From Petrimonas sp. IBARAKI (GTDB lineage: Bacteria; Bacteroidota; Bacteroidia; Bacteroidales; Dysgonomonadaceae), in NCBI GenBank assembly GCA_002356435.2, contig AP018040.2, positions 434,001 to 498,000 on the forward strand: a stretch of 64,000 nt of DNA, given 5' to 3'. The translations under genes and the position numbers were made by a program. The stretch's first letter is position 1. Each line of letters starts with the position of its first letter. This document shows, piece after piece, positions 1 to 9,614 of this stretch. Below the pieces are notes generated by a model that did not search any database, had not been told where the DNA came from, and saw nothing but the letters and a program-made list of their open reading frames with translations.

Positions 1-15
1 TGTAATTACGTACAA

Positions 16-714
16 ATGGCTACCCGAATGAACAGCTCCACAAAAAAAAGACTTATTGCCGTTTCAGTTATCTTCTTGGTTTTACTCGTCGACCAAGTTA
101 GTAAAATCTGGGTGAAAACCCACATGGCTCTCTACGATATGATTCATATAACCGATTGGTTTAAAATATATTTCGTGGAAAACAACGGCATGGCATTCGG
201 TATAGAAGCCATAGGCAAATTGTTTCTTTCCCTTTTCAGAATAATAGCCGTAGGAGCAATTTTTGTTTATTTACTCCGGATTGTTCGAGAAAATTACAAG
301 ATTGGCTTTATTGCCTGCATCGCACTGGTGTTGGCCGGCGCATCGGGAAACATTATCGACAGCGTTTTCTACGGAGTATTCTTCCAGGCAAGTTACCCGG
401 GACATGTTGCCTCTGTAGTGCCTTTTGGTGAAGGATATGCTTCCCTGCTCCACGGGAAAGTGGTGGATATGTTTTATTTCCCACTTATTGAGGGGACATA
501 TCCCGATTGGTTTCCGGTGATGGGCGGCAAAGACTTCTTGTTTTTTCGCTTTATCTTTAACGTTGCCGACTCAGCCATATCCGTAGGCGTTGTATTGTTG
601 TTGGTTTTTTATCGAAAAACACTTTCCTATTCACTTCTCTCGAAAAAAGATAAAGAGAAGTTTGATCGTGAAAGGCAGGAACAATTGGAAAAAAAAGCTG
701 TTTGTGAATCGTAA
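16..714 (+). CDS. lspA: Lipoprotein signal peptidase (signal peptidase II)
   Basis: Inner-membrane aspartyl protease that removes signal peptides from diacylglyceryl-modified prolipoproteins. The 232-residue protein has several hydrophobic segments and the family blocks: NNGMAFG near residue 56, GNIID ending in Asp115, and FNVAD ending in Asp185. The two Asp are the expected catalytic pair. An insert of about 50 residues between them (130-180) makes it longer than the E. coli enzyme (about 165 aa), as is usual in Bacteroidota. Many lipoproteins in this window would be its substrates. ATG at 16 is used; ATG at 28 is an alternative. The 3' end overlaps the next gene by about 11 bases, so the two are probably co-transcribed. 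Confidence 0.95.
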   Translation: MATRMNSSTKKRLIAVSVIFLVLLVDQVSKIWVKTHMALYDMIHITDWFKIYFVENNGMAFGIEAIGKLFLSLFRIIAVGAIFVYLLRIVRENYKIGFIACIALVLAGASGNIIDSVFYGVFFQASYPGHVASVVPFGEGYASLLHGKVVDMFYFPLIEGTYPDWFPVMGGKDFLFFRFIFNVADSAISVGVVLLLVFYRKTLSYSLLSKKDKEKFDRERQEQLEKKAVCES

Positions 715-1543
715 AGTTGCTGCATATCTCCTGACTTCGGTAATTCTGAGCATTTTGTTCTCTTTTTGCAACAGGCCGAAAGAAGTGCTGAACAGGAAAG
801 ATATGGAAAAACTGATGTACGATATTTACGTTGCCGAAGCAATGATTGAAAATGATTATCAGGGCTTTGACACACCGGAAAAAAAGGAGGCGCTTATCCG
901 CGATGTTTTCAGGAAACACCAAACAACGCAGGCGCAGTGGGATACCTCCCTTTCCTGGTATTCAGACAGAATAGATATCTACCTGAAAATGAATGATTCC
1001 GTTAAGGCGCGCCTGCAACGCCGCCAGAGAGCGAGCGAACAGGTCATGAATCGTCAGCTCCAACAAGAGCAATCACTTACCTCCCGTTCTTATTCGCCTT
1101 CCTACATTCCTGAAAACTACTCTTTTGATGAAACAAATCCGAAAAACGGTTTCCGTTTCCGGATGGACACAACTGACATTGCTCAAAAGATAAATAGCAG
1201 CGGTTTCGATTTCGGTTTCGACGTTATCGGTATCCCCGCTCGTTCGAAACCAGATTTGCGGGCAGTATTGATGCTCGAATACAACGATACGGTTATTTAT
1301 CACTCCGAGTTCATTGTTGAGAACAGGAGCTACTTGTTGCACGGACAAAAGTATATCCCCGGTGATACAATTAGGGGAATAACTGGGTTTGTAAGGTTGC
1401 AAGACACCATCGGTATGTTTAGAAATATTCGGCTGAATAATATCTTTTTGGGACATCCAAACGATTCTGTCCAACCCGCCCAACGCAACGTGTCGGCACC
1501 TCAGGAGAGAATACTCATGGATGAGGAAACGGGGACGCAGTAA
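704..1543 (+). CDS. DUF4296 domain lipoprotein
   Basis: Predicted lipoprotein of unknown function, about 279 aa. I start it at GTG 704 because this places a normal lipoprotein signal directly at the N-terminus (VNRKVAAYLL..., then FSFCNRP with the acylated Cys). Longer starts would bury the signal inside a stretch overlapping lspA. Residues about 20-110 (DMEKLMYDIYVAEA, then WDTSLSWYSDR) match the DUF4296 family of Bacteroidota lipoproteins. The C-terminal half has no recognised domain. The gene overlaps lspA by about 11 bases and is probably in the same operon. Family assignment is by pattern memory; function is unknown. Confidence 0.75.
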   Translation: MNRKVAAYLLTSVILSILFSFCNRPKEVLNRKDMEKLMYDIYVAEAMIENDYQGFDTPEKKEALIRDVFRKHQTTQAQWDTSLSWYSDRIDIYLKMNDSVKARLQRRQRASEQVMNRQLQQEQSLTSRSYSPSYIPENYSFDETNPKNGFRFRMDTTDIAQKINSSGFDFGFDVIGIPARSKPDLRAVLMLEYNDTVIYHSEFIVENRSYLLHGQKYIPGDTIRGITGFVRLQDTIGMFRNIRLNNIFLGHPNDSVQPAQRNVSAPQERILMDEETGTQ

Positions 1544-1581
1544 TCCCGAATTCCTACACGATCTAATATTAAATTTTTTAC

Positions 1582-1589
1582 TACATTTG
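1582..1589 (+). promoter_or_regulatory. Candidate -7 element for ppdK
   Basis: TACATTTG matches the Bacteroidota sigma -7 consensus TAnnTTTG and lies about 60 bases before the ppdK ATG at 1648. No clear -33 TTG is seen at the expected spacing, so the call rests on the -7 box alone. Confidence 0.45.
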
Positions 1590-1647
1590 CAGAAAATTAC
1601 AGCACAGAATCCAACATTTAATGATTAACAAATAAATTTTTCGAAAG

Positions 1648-4364
1648 ATGAAGAAGAAGAGAGTTTACACCTTTGGCAACGGACAGGCCGAGGGTCGTGC
1701 AGATATGAAGAATCTGCTTGGAGGGAAAGGCGCTAATCTTGCCGAAATGAACCTGATCGGTGTGCCCGTCCCCCGGGATTTACCATTACCACCGAAGTGT
1801 GTACCGAATACAACCAGCTTGGCAAAGATTATGTGGTAGATGTGTTGAAGCCCGAGGTTGAAAAAGCAATTAAAAACATCGAAAAGCTTATGGGAGCTAA
1901 GTTCGGTGACAGGGAAAATCCTTGTTTGGTTTCTGTGCGCTCCGGCGCCCGGGTTTCAATGCCCGGCATGATGGACACGGTCCTGAATCTTGGATTAAAT
2001 GACGATGCCGTGGAAGGAATAGCCAAAAAATCGGGGAACGAACGTTTTGCGTGGGATTCTTATCGTCGTTTTGTGCAGATGTATGGCGACGTGGTGTTGG
2101 GAATGAAGCCACAAAGCAAAGAGGATATCGATCCGTTCGAAGAAATAATGGAAGAGATGAAACAAGCCAAAGGAGTGGAGCTCGACAACGAACTGACTGT
2201 CGATGACCTGAAAGATTTGGTAAAACGTTTCAAATCTGCCGTGAAAAAACGTACAGGAAATGATTTTCCCGAAAGTGCATGGGAGCAGCTTTGGGGAGCC
2301 GTCTGCGCCGTTTTTGACAGTTGGATGAACGAACGCGCCATCCTTTATCGGAAAATGAATAATTTCCCGGAAGAGTGGGGAACCGCTGTTAATGTGCAGG
2401 CCATGGTTTACGGAAATATGGGTAAGACATCCGGAACAGGAGTGGCTTTCACCCGCGATGCTGCAACCGGTGAAGATATTTTTAACGGTGAGTACCTGAT
2501 AGACGCACAAGGAGAAGATGTGGTGGCAGGTGTGCGCACACCGCAGGAAATAACACTCGAAGGTTCACGCCGTTGGGCAAAACTGCAAGGGGTATCGGAA
2601 GAAGAACGTGCCGCTAAGTACCCTTCACTCGAAGAGGCATTGCCCGAATGTGCCAAAGAACTGATTGAAACGCAGCAGAAACTTGAAGACTACTTCAAAG
2701 ACATGCAGGACCTCGAGTTTACCATACAAGACGGTAAGCTGTGGTTGTTGCAGACCCGCAGCGGTAAACGTACCGGGGCTGCCATGATCAAAATAGCCAT
2801 CGATATGCTTCATCAGGGTTATATCGATGAAAAAACGGCACTGAAACGCTGCGATCCCGAAAAATTAGACGAGTTGCTACACCCTGTTTTCGATAAAAAA
2901 GCATTGGCAGCGGCCAAACCGGTAACCAACGGGCTCCCCGCATCGCCAGGGGCTGCCGCAGGACAAGTTGTCTTCCATGCCGACGAAGCTGAAGAATGGG
3001 CTAAAGAAGGAAAAAAAGTGATTCTTTGCCGCATCGAAACGTCGCCCGAAGACTTGCGCGGTATGGCCACAGCACAGGGGATTTTAACCGCCCGCGGAGG
3101 AATGACTTCTCACGCTGCCGTTGTGGCACGCGGTATGGGGAAATGTTGCGTGTCGGCAGCAAACGGTGTGGTTATCAACTACAAGGAAAGGAAAATGACC
3201 ATTAACGGGAAAGTGTTTAATGAAGGGGATTGGATTTCGTTAAACGGTACTACTGGAAATGTTTACGAAGGAAAAATACAGACGCAGGATGCTGAGTTGG
3301 GTCCCGATTTTCTCGAACTGATGAAGATTGCAGACAAGTATACCCGTATGAACGTAAGGACCAATGCCGACACACCTCGGGATGCGAAAGTAGCACGTAA
3401 TTTCGGGGCTACCGGAATCGGTTTGTGCCGCACCGAACACATGTTCTTCGAAGAAGACAAGATTATTCCCATGCGTGAAATGATTCTGGCCAAAAATGAA
3501 GAGGGCCGTCGTAAAGCGCTGGAAAAACTGCTCCCCCTGCAGAAAAAAGATTTCAAAGGAATTTTTGAAGCTATGGACGGATATCCCGTGACTGTCCGTT
3601 TGTTGGATCCTCCTTTGCATGAATTTGTTCCCCACGATGAAAAAGGGCAAATGGAAATGGCGAGGGTAATGGATATTTCTTACAGCGATATACACGAACG
3701 TGTGGAAAGCCTGATGGAATCGAATCCTATGCTTGGGCTGCGCGGTTGCCGCCTTGGAAACTTGTATCCCGAAATCACGGAAATGCAAACCCGGGCTATC
3801 ATTGAAGCTGCGCTTGAACTGAAAAGGGAAGGCATCAAGGCCATTCCGGAAATCATGGTTCCGCTGACAGGTATCGTGTATGAGTTCCAGGCACAGAAAG
3901 AGATTATTGAAAAAACTATCCAACAGGTATTCAGCGAAAACAGTGATTCCATCGAATACAAGATTGGGACAATGATCGAGATCCCCCGTGCTGCACTCAC
4001 CGCTCACAAGATCGCCAAGGAAGCCGACTTCTTCTCGTTTGGTACGAACGACCTGACACAGATGACTTTCGGCTATAGCCGTGATGATGTGGCTAAATTC
4101 CTGCCGTTATATATTGATAAAGGGATCCTGAAACAAGACCCGTTTGCTGTTCTCGATCAAAACGGGGTAGGACAACTGGTAAGCATGGCCGTACAGAATG
4201 GCCGTGCAGTGAAACCCTCACTTAAATGCGGTATTTGTGGTGAGCACGGGGGTGAACCTTCATCGGTGAAGTTCTGTCACCGTGTAGGGCTCAACTATGT
4301 CTCCTGTTCTCCGTTCCGGGTGCCTATCGCACGTTTGGCAGCAGCCCAGGCCGCGATTGAGTAA
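1648..4364 (+). CDS. ppdK: Pyruvate, phosphate dikinase, interrupted by a one-base frameshift
   Basis: Interconverts pyruvate + ATP + Pi with PEP + AMP + PPi in central carbon metabolism. The N-terminus ([22 protein letters not shown]) lies in one frame and stops at 1839. The rest lies in a second frame, about 905 residues in all, the usual family length. The break is in the C5 run at 1770-1774: one extra C restores the expected [16 protein letters not shown]. Downstream the gene is intact: the phosphohistidine motif GGMTSHAA (coded around 3100), [12 protein letters not shown] of the PEP/pyruvate domain, and the C-terminal Cys loop [12 protein letters not shown] sequencing or assembly error is the likeliest cause. 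A real frameshift mutation is possible, and the site lacks a classic slippery heptamer. A terminator hairpin follows at 4387. Confidence 0.9.
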
Positions 4365-4386
4365 AATCTCCGGTAAGATAAATTTT

Positions 4387-4419
4387 GTAAAGACGCGATA
4401 AGTCGCGTCTTTACTTTTT
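4387..4419. terminator. Bidirectional rho-independent terminator between ppdK and the SMR gene
   Basis: A perfect 12-bp inverted repeat (GTAAAGACGCGA / TCGCGTCTTTAC) with a 4-base loop is followed by five T on the plus strand and preceded by A/T-rich sequence. It sits between two convergent genes and can serve both. The T-run overlaps the stop codon of the minus-strand gene. Confidence 0.85.
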
Positions 4420-4756
4420 AATGCTTGCCCACCAAATTCAGTCCGATAACCGACAAAACCAGTGTGCAAAGAAAAAAAATCCGCCAGAAGGCCGTGGATT
4501 CTCCCAGGAAAAGAATTCCTGCCAATACCGTAAACACTGCACCTATTCCACCCCACACGGCGTAACCTGTTCCAACGGCAACGGCATTTTCACCGCTAAT
4601 GGCTTTGAAAAGTAGAAACATACTGATGGAGACGCTAATCAGAAAGGACAAAAACCACATAACGGCCGTTTTGCCTGTACTTGCCGACATCCTTTCAAGA
4701 CTGAAAGCAAAAACGGCCTCAAACAATCCGCCAACAATAAGAAAAATCCAATTCAT
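4418..4756 (-). CDS. Small multidrug resistance (SMR) family transporter, SugE/Gdx-like
   Basis: Four-helix inner-membrane proton antiporter of about 112 residues, expected to work as a dimer. Counting from MNWIF the conserved membrane Glu is residue 13 (IVGGLFEAVF), and the helix-3 block GTGYAVWGGIGAV resembles the SugE/Gdx branch, several members of which export guanidinium. A longer start (MHPLHFTTMM, position 4783) or the ATG at 4759 is possible. I prefer 4756 because it gives the family length. The gene is convergent with ppdK and shares its terminator. No guanidine riboswitch was recognised upstream, so the substrate is uncertain. Confidence 0.8.
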   Translation of the reverse strand: MNWIFLIVGGLFEAVFAFSLERMSASTGKTAVMWFLSFLISVSISMFLLFKAISGENAVAVGTGYAVWGGIGAVFTVLAGILFLGESTAFWRIFFLCTLVLSVIGLNLVGKH

Positions 4757-4888
4757 CATAGTTGTAAAATGTAAAGGGTGCAAATATACACCTTTTATGT
4801 TTTTTCTGGATAAAGCCTTGCTCTATTTAGCAATAAATACTAATTTTGGACAACTATTCAACCCGTTAGACAAACACTCCCCATTTAA

Positions 4889-5962
4889 ATGAAAGTATTG
4901 TTGTTCGTTTTTTCTTGTTTGGCTTTGTCCGTTTCCTGTCAAAAAAAAATGGAGTATTACAAAAGTAGTGATTTTAAATCCGTGAAAAAGGTAGATGCAC
5001 ATCTCCACATCAATACGGACGATGGACGGTACCTGGAATTTGCCACACTGCAAAATTTCAGCATACTTTCTCCAAACGTTGATGCCGGAACACCTGTCGA
5101 AAAACAGCTAAGTATTGCAGCCGTACACCGGCAAAATTATCCTGGAAACTTTGCTTTTCTGGGGACATTCACCGTAGATAGTTTTGGTACTTCCGGTTTT
5201 GTCCGGAGCGTGATCGGACAGATTGACCGTGCCATTGAGCAGGGCGCTTCCGGAGTTAAAATATGGAAGAACATCGGGATGAGCCTGAAAGACAGCAACG
5301 GCAGGTATGTCATGGCGGATGATCCGATCTTTGACCCCATATTTCAATACCTGACAGACAAGAAGATTCCTTTGATGGCTCACCTCGGCGAACCGCGCAA
5401 CTGCTGGCTCCCGCTAGAACAGATGACCGATTCCGGCGATTACCGTTATTTCAAGAATCACCCTGAGTATCATATGTTGTTACACCCCGAAGCTCCCTCA
5501 TATGAAGATCAGATCAACGCCCGCGATAATGTACTGAAGAAGTTCCCGGGCCTCACTTTTGTGGCGTCTCATATCGCCAGCTTGGAGTGGAACCTGGATG
5601 AAGTTGCCGAAAGGCTTGATCGCTATCCGTCGATGAGCATCGATTTATCGGCACGAATGGGACACGTTCAGCGTCAATCGGTTGCCGACTATGAAAAAGT
5701 ACGTGATTTTTTTATCCGGTACCAGGATCGGATTTTATACGGCATTGATATAACGATTAGCGAAGGCGGTGACCGTTTCGATACTGTTTCGTCGGAAATG
5801 CTCCGGAAATGGGAATCAGACTGGGCTTACCTGGCAACGGATTCCATACAGGTTATAGAGAACATTAGTGGCGATATCCGAGGGCTTCACTTGCCCAAAA
5901 CCGTAATCGATAAGGTATATTATGAAAATGTGAACCGGTATTTCAGTGCTTTTGAGAAATAA
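4889..5962 (+). CDS. Amidohydrolase family lipoprotein (amidohydrolase_2-like)
   Basis: Predicted metal-dependent hydrolase of about 357 residues. A lipoprotein signal ends at Cys17 (LALSVSC), so the protein should be anchored outside the inner membrane. The first metal motif HLH is at about residues 38-40 (KVDAHLHI). Later features fit an amidohydrolase TIM barrel: KIWKNIG around 125, PLMAHLGEP around 165, FVASHIAS with a candidate metal-binding His around 225, and ILYGIDIT with a candidate Asp around 290. Substrate is unknown; decarboxylases and lactonases belong to the same family. It stands alone, with about 180 bases before the next gene. Confidence 0.75.
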   Translation: MKVLLFVFSCLALSVSCQKKMEYYKSSDFKSVKKVDAHLHINTDDGRYLEFATLQNFSILSPNVDAGTPVEKQLSIAAVHRQNYPGNFAFLGTFTVDSFGTSGFVRSVIGQIDRAIEQGASGVKIWKNIGMSLKDSNGRYVMADDPIFDPIFQYLTDKKIPLMAHLGEPRNCWLPLEQMTDSGDYRYFKNHPEYHMLLHPEAPSYEDQINARDNVLKKFPGLTFVASHIASLEWNLDEVAERLDRYPSMSIDLSARMGHVQRQSVADYEKVRDFFIRYQDRILYGIDITISEGGDRFDTVSSEMLRKWESDWAYLATDSIQVIENISGDIRGLHLPKTVIDKVYYENVNRYFSAFEK

Positions 5963-6146
5963 GCCGGATAACAGCTGTCGGCCGGCCCGTGAGTAAGTAA
6001 TCCCGAACGGAGGGTGTCACTTTGCCTTGCAGATTTCCTGAGACAGCCGTCGACAGATGATTTTGTATCTTTTAATAATTGATTTGTTGCCCGATAATTT
6101 TATTATAATTACTTTTACATTCAACTTTTCAAAAAACCTGTAAAAA

Positions 6147-7517
6147 ATGAAATTTTCTGCAAAAATACTATTATCGCTTGTCGTTTTTACGTTGATGGCG
6201 AATAGTGCTGCTTCTCAAAATAACATTGTCGATGAGATCGTTTGGGTGGTGGGCGATGAAGCCATACTTAAATCCGAGGTGGAGGAATACCGGAAGGACA
6301 TTCAGATGCAGAACCAGCGTATCGAGGGCGATCCATATTGTTTCATCCCTGAGCAGATGGCTATAAACAAGTTGTTTCTCGACCAGGCAAAGCTCGACAG
6401 TATCGAGGTGAATGAGGCCAACGTGAACCGTATGCTGGAATATTACATGAACGAGTACATTTCATCAACGGGATCGGCAGAAAAGCTCCAAGAGTATTTT
6501 GGTAAGAGCCTGAGGAAAATCCGCGAAGACCTTCGGACCCAGTTACGCGAGCAACAGCTGATACAGGGTGTGCAGCAAAAACACTTTGAGAATGTATCGC
6601 TGACCCCTTCTGAAATCCGGAAGTTTTACAACACGATTCCGCAGGACAGCTTGCCGTTTATCCCTACCACCATGGAAGTACAGATAATCACCGTTGAACC
6701 CGAAGTGCCTTTGAAAGAGATAGACGCAGTGAAGAACAGGCTGCGTGAATATACCGAGCAGATCAACTCGGGAAAAAGCTCTTTTTCCACACTGGCCTTG
6801 TTGCACTCCGAAGACCCGGGGACGGCACTCAAGGGAGGGGAAATGGATTTCCAGACAAGGGCGCAACTTGTTCCCGAGTTTTCGAATGTAGCATTTGCTC
6901 TCAACGATCCGACAAAAGTTTCGAATATAGTTGAAACGGAATATGGATATCACATCATACAACTTATCGAACGAAGAGGGGATATGGGTAAATTCCGCCA
7001 CATTTTGCTGAAGCCGAAAATTCCACAGGAACAATTGGACACTGCTCTTGTCCGGCTCGACTCCATCCGAAACGGAATTGTCAATAAAAAAATCACGTTT
7101 GACGAAGCTGCTACTTTCTTTTCGGCGGATAAAGATACTCGGAACAACAAGGGAATTATGGTCAACAACCGGTCCAATTCACAAAACACGGGAACTCCCC
7201 GTTTCCAGTTGAGTGAGCTTAATCAGGACATTGCCAAGGTGGTAGGGGAAATGAAAGTAGGGGAAATGTCTAAACCCTTTGTTATGGTTACCGATAAGGG
7301 CAAGCAAGTAGCAGCCGTGGTGAAAGTCACCAACCGGAACGACGGGCACAAAGCCAACATCAACAACGACTACCAAATCATTAAGCAAATGGCTGAAAAT
7401 GACCGTCGCCAGGAACTGATGGACGACTGGTTGCAGAAGAAAATAGAAACCATCTACGTTAGAATTGATCCCAACTGGAAAGGGTGTGATTTTAAGTATA
7501 AAGGCTGGCTGAAGTAA
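6147..7517 (+). CDS. Periplasmic peptidylprolyl isomerase/chaperone, SurA-like
   Basis: Exported chaperone of 456 residues that would escort outer-membrane proteins across the periplasm. A cleavable signal ends near ANSAASQ (about residue 24). A SurA-type N-terminal region (VDEIVWVVGDEAILKSEVE) follows. The first parvulin domain spans about 170-275, with the typical ALLHSEDPGTALKGGEMDF and ETEYGYHIIQL. A second parvulin-like domain begins at FRHILLKPK (about 280). The following gene is an OstA-like envelope protein about 60 bases on, which fits an outer-membrane biogenesis operon. Bacteroidota often have several SurA paralogues, so the symbol is left blank. Confidence 0.88.
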   Translation: MKFSAKILLSLVVFTLMANSAASQNNIVDEIVWVVGDEAILKSEVEEYRKDIQMQNQRIEGDPYCFIPEQMAINKLFLDQAKLDSIEVNEANVNRMLEYYMNEYISSTGSAEKLQEYFGKSLRKIREDLRTQLREQQLIQGVQQKHFENVSLTPSEIRKFYNTIPQDSLPFIPTTMEVQIITVEPEVPLKEIDAVKNRLREYTEQINSGKSSFSTLALLHSEDPGTALKGGEMDFQTRAQLVPEFSNVAFALNDPTKVSNIVETEYGYHIIQLIERRGDMGKFRHILLKPKIPQEQLDTALVRLDSIRNGIVNKKITFDEAATFFSADKDTRNNKGIMVNNRSNSQNTGTPRFQLSELNQDIAKVVGEMKVGEMSKPFVMVTDKGKQVAAVVKVTNRNDGHKANINNDYQIIKQMAENDRRQELMDDWLQKKIETIYVRIDPNWKGCDFKYKGWLK

Positions 7518-7577
7518 TAGGCTTAATTCGTCGTGGCGGTGAAATATTCAACGCAACAATCGAACAACGTTTTTCGG

Positions 7578-9200
7578 ATGAAAAAGCAAACGTGCCCCAA
7601 TATTACCATCAAAAGCATACTCTTCGCGGGTGTGCTTTTTGTGCTTATGTTACCCGCCCGTCCGCAACAACCGCCACCAACCAACCCAAACGTGAAGATT
7701 GTCGAACTGAAGCAAGCCGATTTGCTTTATAAACGGGAAAGTTCCGAAGCTCAAATCTTGAAGGATAACGTGGTCTTGTATCACGAAGGTGCTTTTATGT
7801 ATTGCGACAGCGCCTACCTGTTCGAAAAAACGAACACGTTCGAAGCTTTCAGCAATGTCCGGATGGAACAGGGCGATACCATTTTCGTGTACGGTGATTA
7901 CCTGCATTACGACGGGAATACCCGCCTGGCACGCCTTCGGGACAATATCCGTATGGAAGACCGTCAGGTTACGCTCTTTACAGATAGCCTGAACTACGAC
8001 CGTGAGGCAAACCTGGGGTATTACTTTGACGGGGGAATGCTGGTGGACGAAAAGAATGAGCTTACCTCCTTTTGGGGACAGTATGATCCGGTAAGCAAGG
8101 ACGCCCTGTTCAGCGACAGCGTAAAACTGGTCAATGAGGACTATACTATATTCGCCGATACACTGAAATACAACACGGAGAGTAAGGTCGCTGATATCCT
8201 GGGTCCTTCAACCATTGTCTCAGACAGCGGGTTTATCAAAACATCACACGGGTGGTACAACACCGGGACTGACGACGCACGGTTGTTTGACCGATCAGAA
8301 ATTTACAGCAGTGACAGCACAAAGATGCTTGTGGGAGACACCGTTTTCTATAACCGGCAAACCGGTCTGGGGGAGGTCTTCGGTAATATGTACCTCGAGG
8401 ATTTTGAGCAGAAAGCCATCTTGCGTGGAAACTACGGAACGTATAACGAGAAAACCGAGTATGGAATGGCAACCGACTCGGCTTATGCTGTTGATTATTC
8501 ACAGAGCGACAGCCTTTTTCTTCATGGAGACACGCTGAAAATGTTTACCGACTCCATTTACAAGGAGATCAAGGCGTATTACAACGTCCGGTTTTATAGG
8601 GAAGATATTCAGGGGGTTTGTGATTCCATGAACTACGTTCAAAAAGATTCCGCGTTGTACCTCCTCGGCAATCCGGTCATTTGGAATAAAAGCAATCAGA
8701 TTCTCGGCAACCGTATCGATATTTATCTGAACGACAGTACTATTGATAAAGCACACGTGAGGGATTATGCCCTTGCCATCCAGGACAGAGAAATGACGGG
8801 GCAATATAACCAGATAAGCGGAAGGGATTTGAAAGCCTTTTTTGCAGAAGGGGAACTCAGGCACGTTTTGGTGGAGGGGAATGCCGAATCGCTTTATTAC
8901 CTGGTGGAAGAAGATAGTGCGCACACCGTTATAGGATTGAACAAAACCGAAAGCGCCTACCTGTCCATGGACTTCCTGGACGATGAGTTGCAGAAACTAA
9001 AACTATGGTCATCCACTAAGGCTGTAACTACCCCGTTGAGCCAACTGAAACAGGAGGAATCGAAATTAAAAGGGTTTATGTGGCTCGACTACCTGAGGCC
9101 GCTCCACAAAATGGATATCTTCCGGCGCAACGAACGTCAGGGCCCCGATAGCGAAGTGCAGGCCCCGAGAAGATTCTCACGGGACGATGCTGTTGAATAG
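7578..9200 (+). CDS. OstA-like (LptA/LptD N-terminal-like) envelope protein
   Basis: Exported protein of about 540 residues built of repeating beta-strand units of the OstA/LptA type (FMYCDSAYLFEKTNTFEAF, GDYLHYDGNTRLARLRDNI and further repeats). This jelly-roll fold carries lipopolysaccharide across the periplasm in other bacteria. The reading frame is open from GTG 7533, but ATG 7578 puts a proper signal peptide (MKKQTCPNITIKSILFAGVL) at the N-terminus, so I use it. It follows the SurA-like gene and precedes a small membrane protein and mutL, an order I recall from other Bacteroidales. The LPS-transport role is inferred from the fold. Confidence 0.82.
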   Translation: MKKQTCPNITIKSILFAGVLFVLMLPARPQQPPPTNPNVKIVELKQADLLYKRESSEAQILKDNVVLYHEGAFMYCDSAYLFEKTNTFEAFSNVRMEQGDTIFVYGDYLHYDGNTRLARLRDNIRMEDRQVTLFTDSLNYDREANLGYYFDGGMLVDEKNELTSFWGQYDPVSKDALFSDSVKLVNEDYTIFADTLKYNTESKVADILGPSTIVSDSGFIKTSHGWYNTGTDDARLFDRSEIYSSDSTKMLVGDTVFYNRQTGLGEVFGNMYLEDFEQKAILRGNYGTYNEKTEYGMATDSAYAVDYSQSDSLFLHGDTLKMFTDSIYKEIKAYYNVRFYREDIQGVCDSMNYVQKDSALYLLGNPVIWNKSNQILGNRIDIYLNDSTIDKAHVRDYALAIQDREMTGQYNQISGRDLKAFFAEGELRHVLVEGNAESLYYLVEEDSAHTVIGLNKTESAYLSMDFLDDELQKLKLWSSTKAVTTPLSQLKQEESKLKGFMWLDYLRPLHKMDIFRRNERQGPDSEVQAPRRFSRDDAVE

Positions 9201-9259
9201 ATGACTTTTGTTTTTTAGTATTCTTTTTTTAATTTTGTGTAACGATAAAATTGACAGCT

Positions 9260-9598
9260 ATGGGAATGTTCTTTTTTTACAACAATAAAAAACCTCGAAA
9301 ATTTAATTACACACCCATACTTTACGATCCGGACAAGGAGGAACGAAAAGAACAGATGGAAAAAAGAATCCGGAGGATCCGGGAAGAGGTAGCCCGAGAA
9401 GAGGGTAAAACAGTCGAAACACCGCGGGAGGCTGTCAACACTGACTTTGGTGAAGCGTTCCTCTCCCAGACTAAGTATTTGAAACGCAGAAAAGAAAAAG
9501 AAAAAGAGGGAAGCAAGCCTTTTTTTACCAGCAACCTTACTGTCGTCTTGCTGATTATTGCGTTGCTTGTAATCTTCTATTTTGTGTTCCTGCGCTAA
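9260..9598 (+). CDS. Small C-terminally anchored membrane protein, function unknown
   Basis: About 112 residues. The N-terminal two thirds are highly charged and probably helical (KEERKEQMEKRIRRIREEV), followed by a single hydrophobic segment at the very C-terminus (LTVVLLIIALLVIFYFVFLR). This predicts a tail-anchored topology with the charged part in the cytoplasm. ATG 9260 is chosen over TTG 9251. The gene ends 16 bases before the mutL ATG and probably shares its transcript. I recognise no named domain. Confidence 0.7.
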   Translation: MGMFFFYNNKKPRKFNYTPILYDPDKEERKEQMEKRIRRIREEVAREEGKTVETPREAVNTDFGEAFLSQTKYLKRRKEKEKEGSKPFFTSNLTVVLLIIALLVIFYFVFLR

Positions 9599-9614
9599 AC
9601 GCTACAACAAAAAC

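Noticed and set aside
590-703. Upstream extension of the DUF4296 gene
   Set aside because: It overlaps the lspA coding region in another frame and would place the lipoprotein signal internally; GTG 704 fits better.
4790-4890. Possible guanidine riboswitch near the SMR gene
   Set aside because: I could not recognise a guanidine-I to -III consensus in the sequence upstream of the SMR start.
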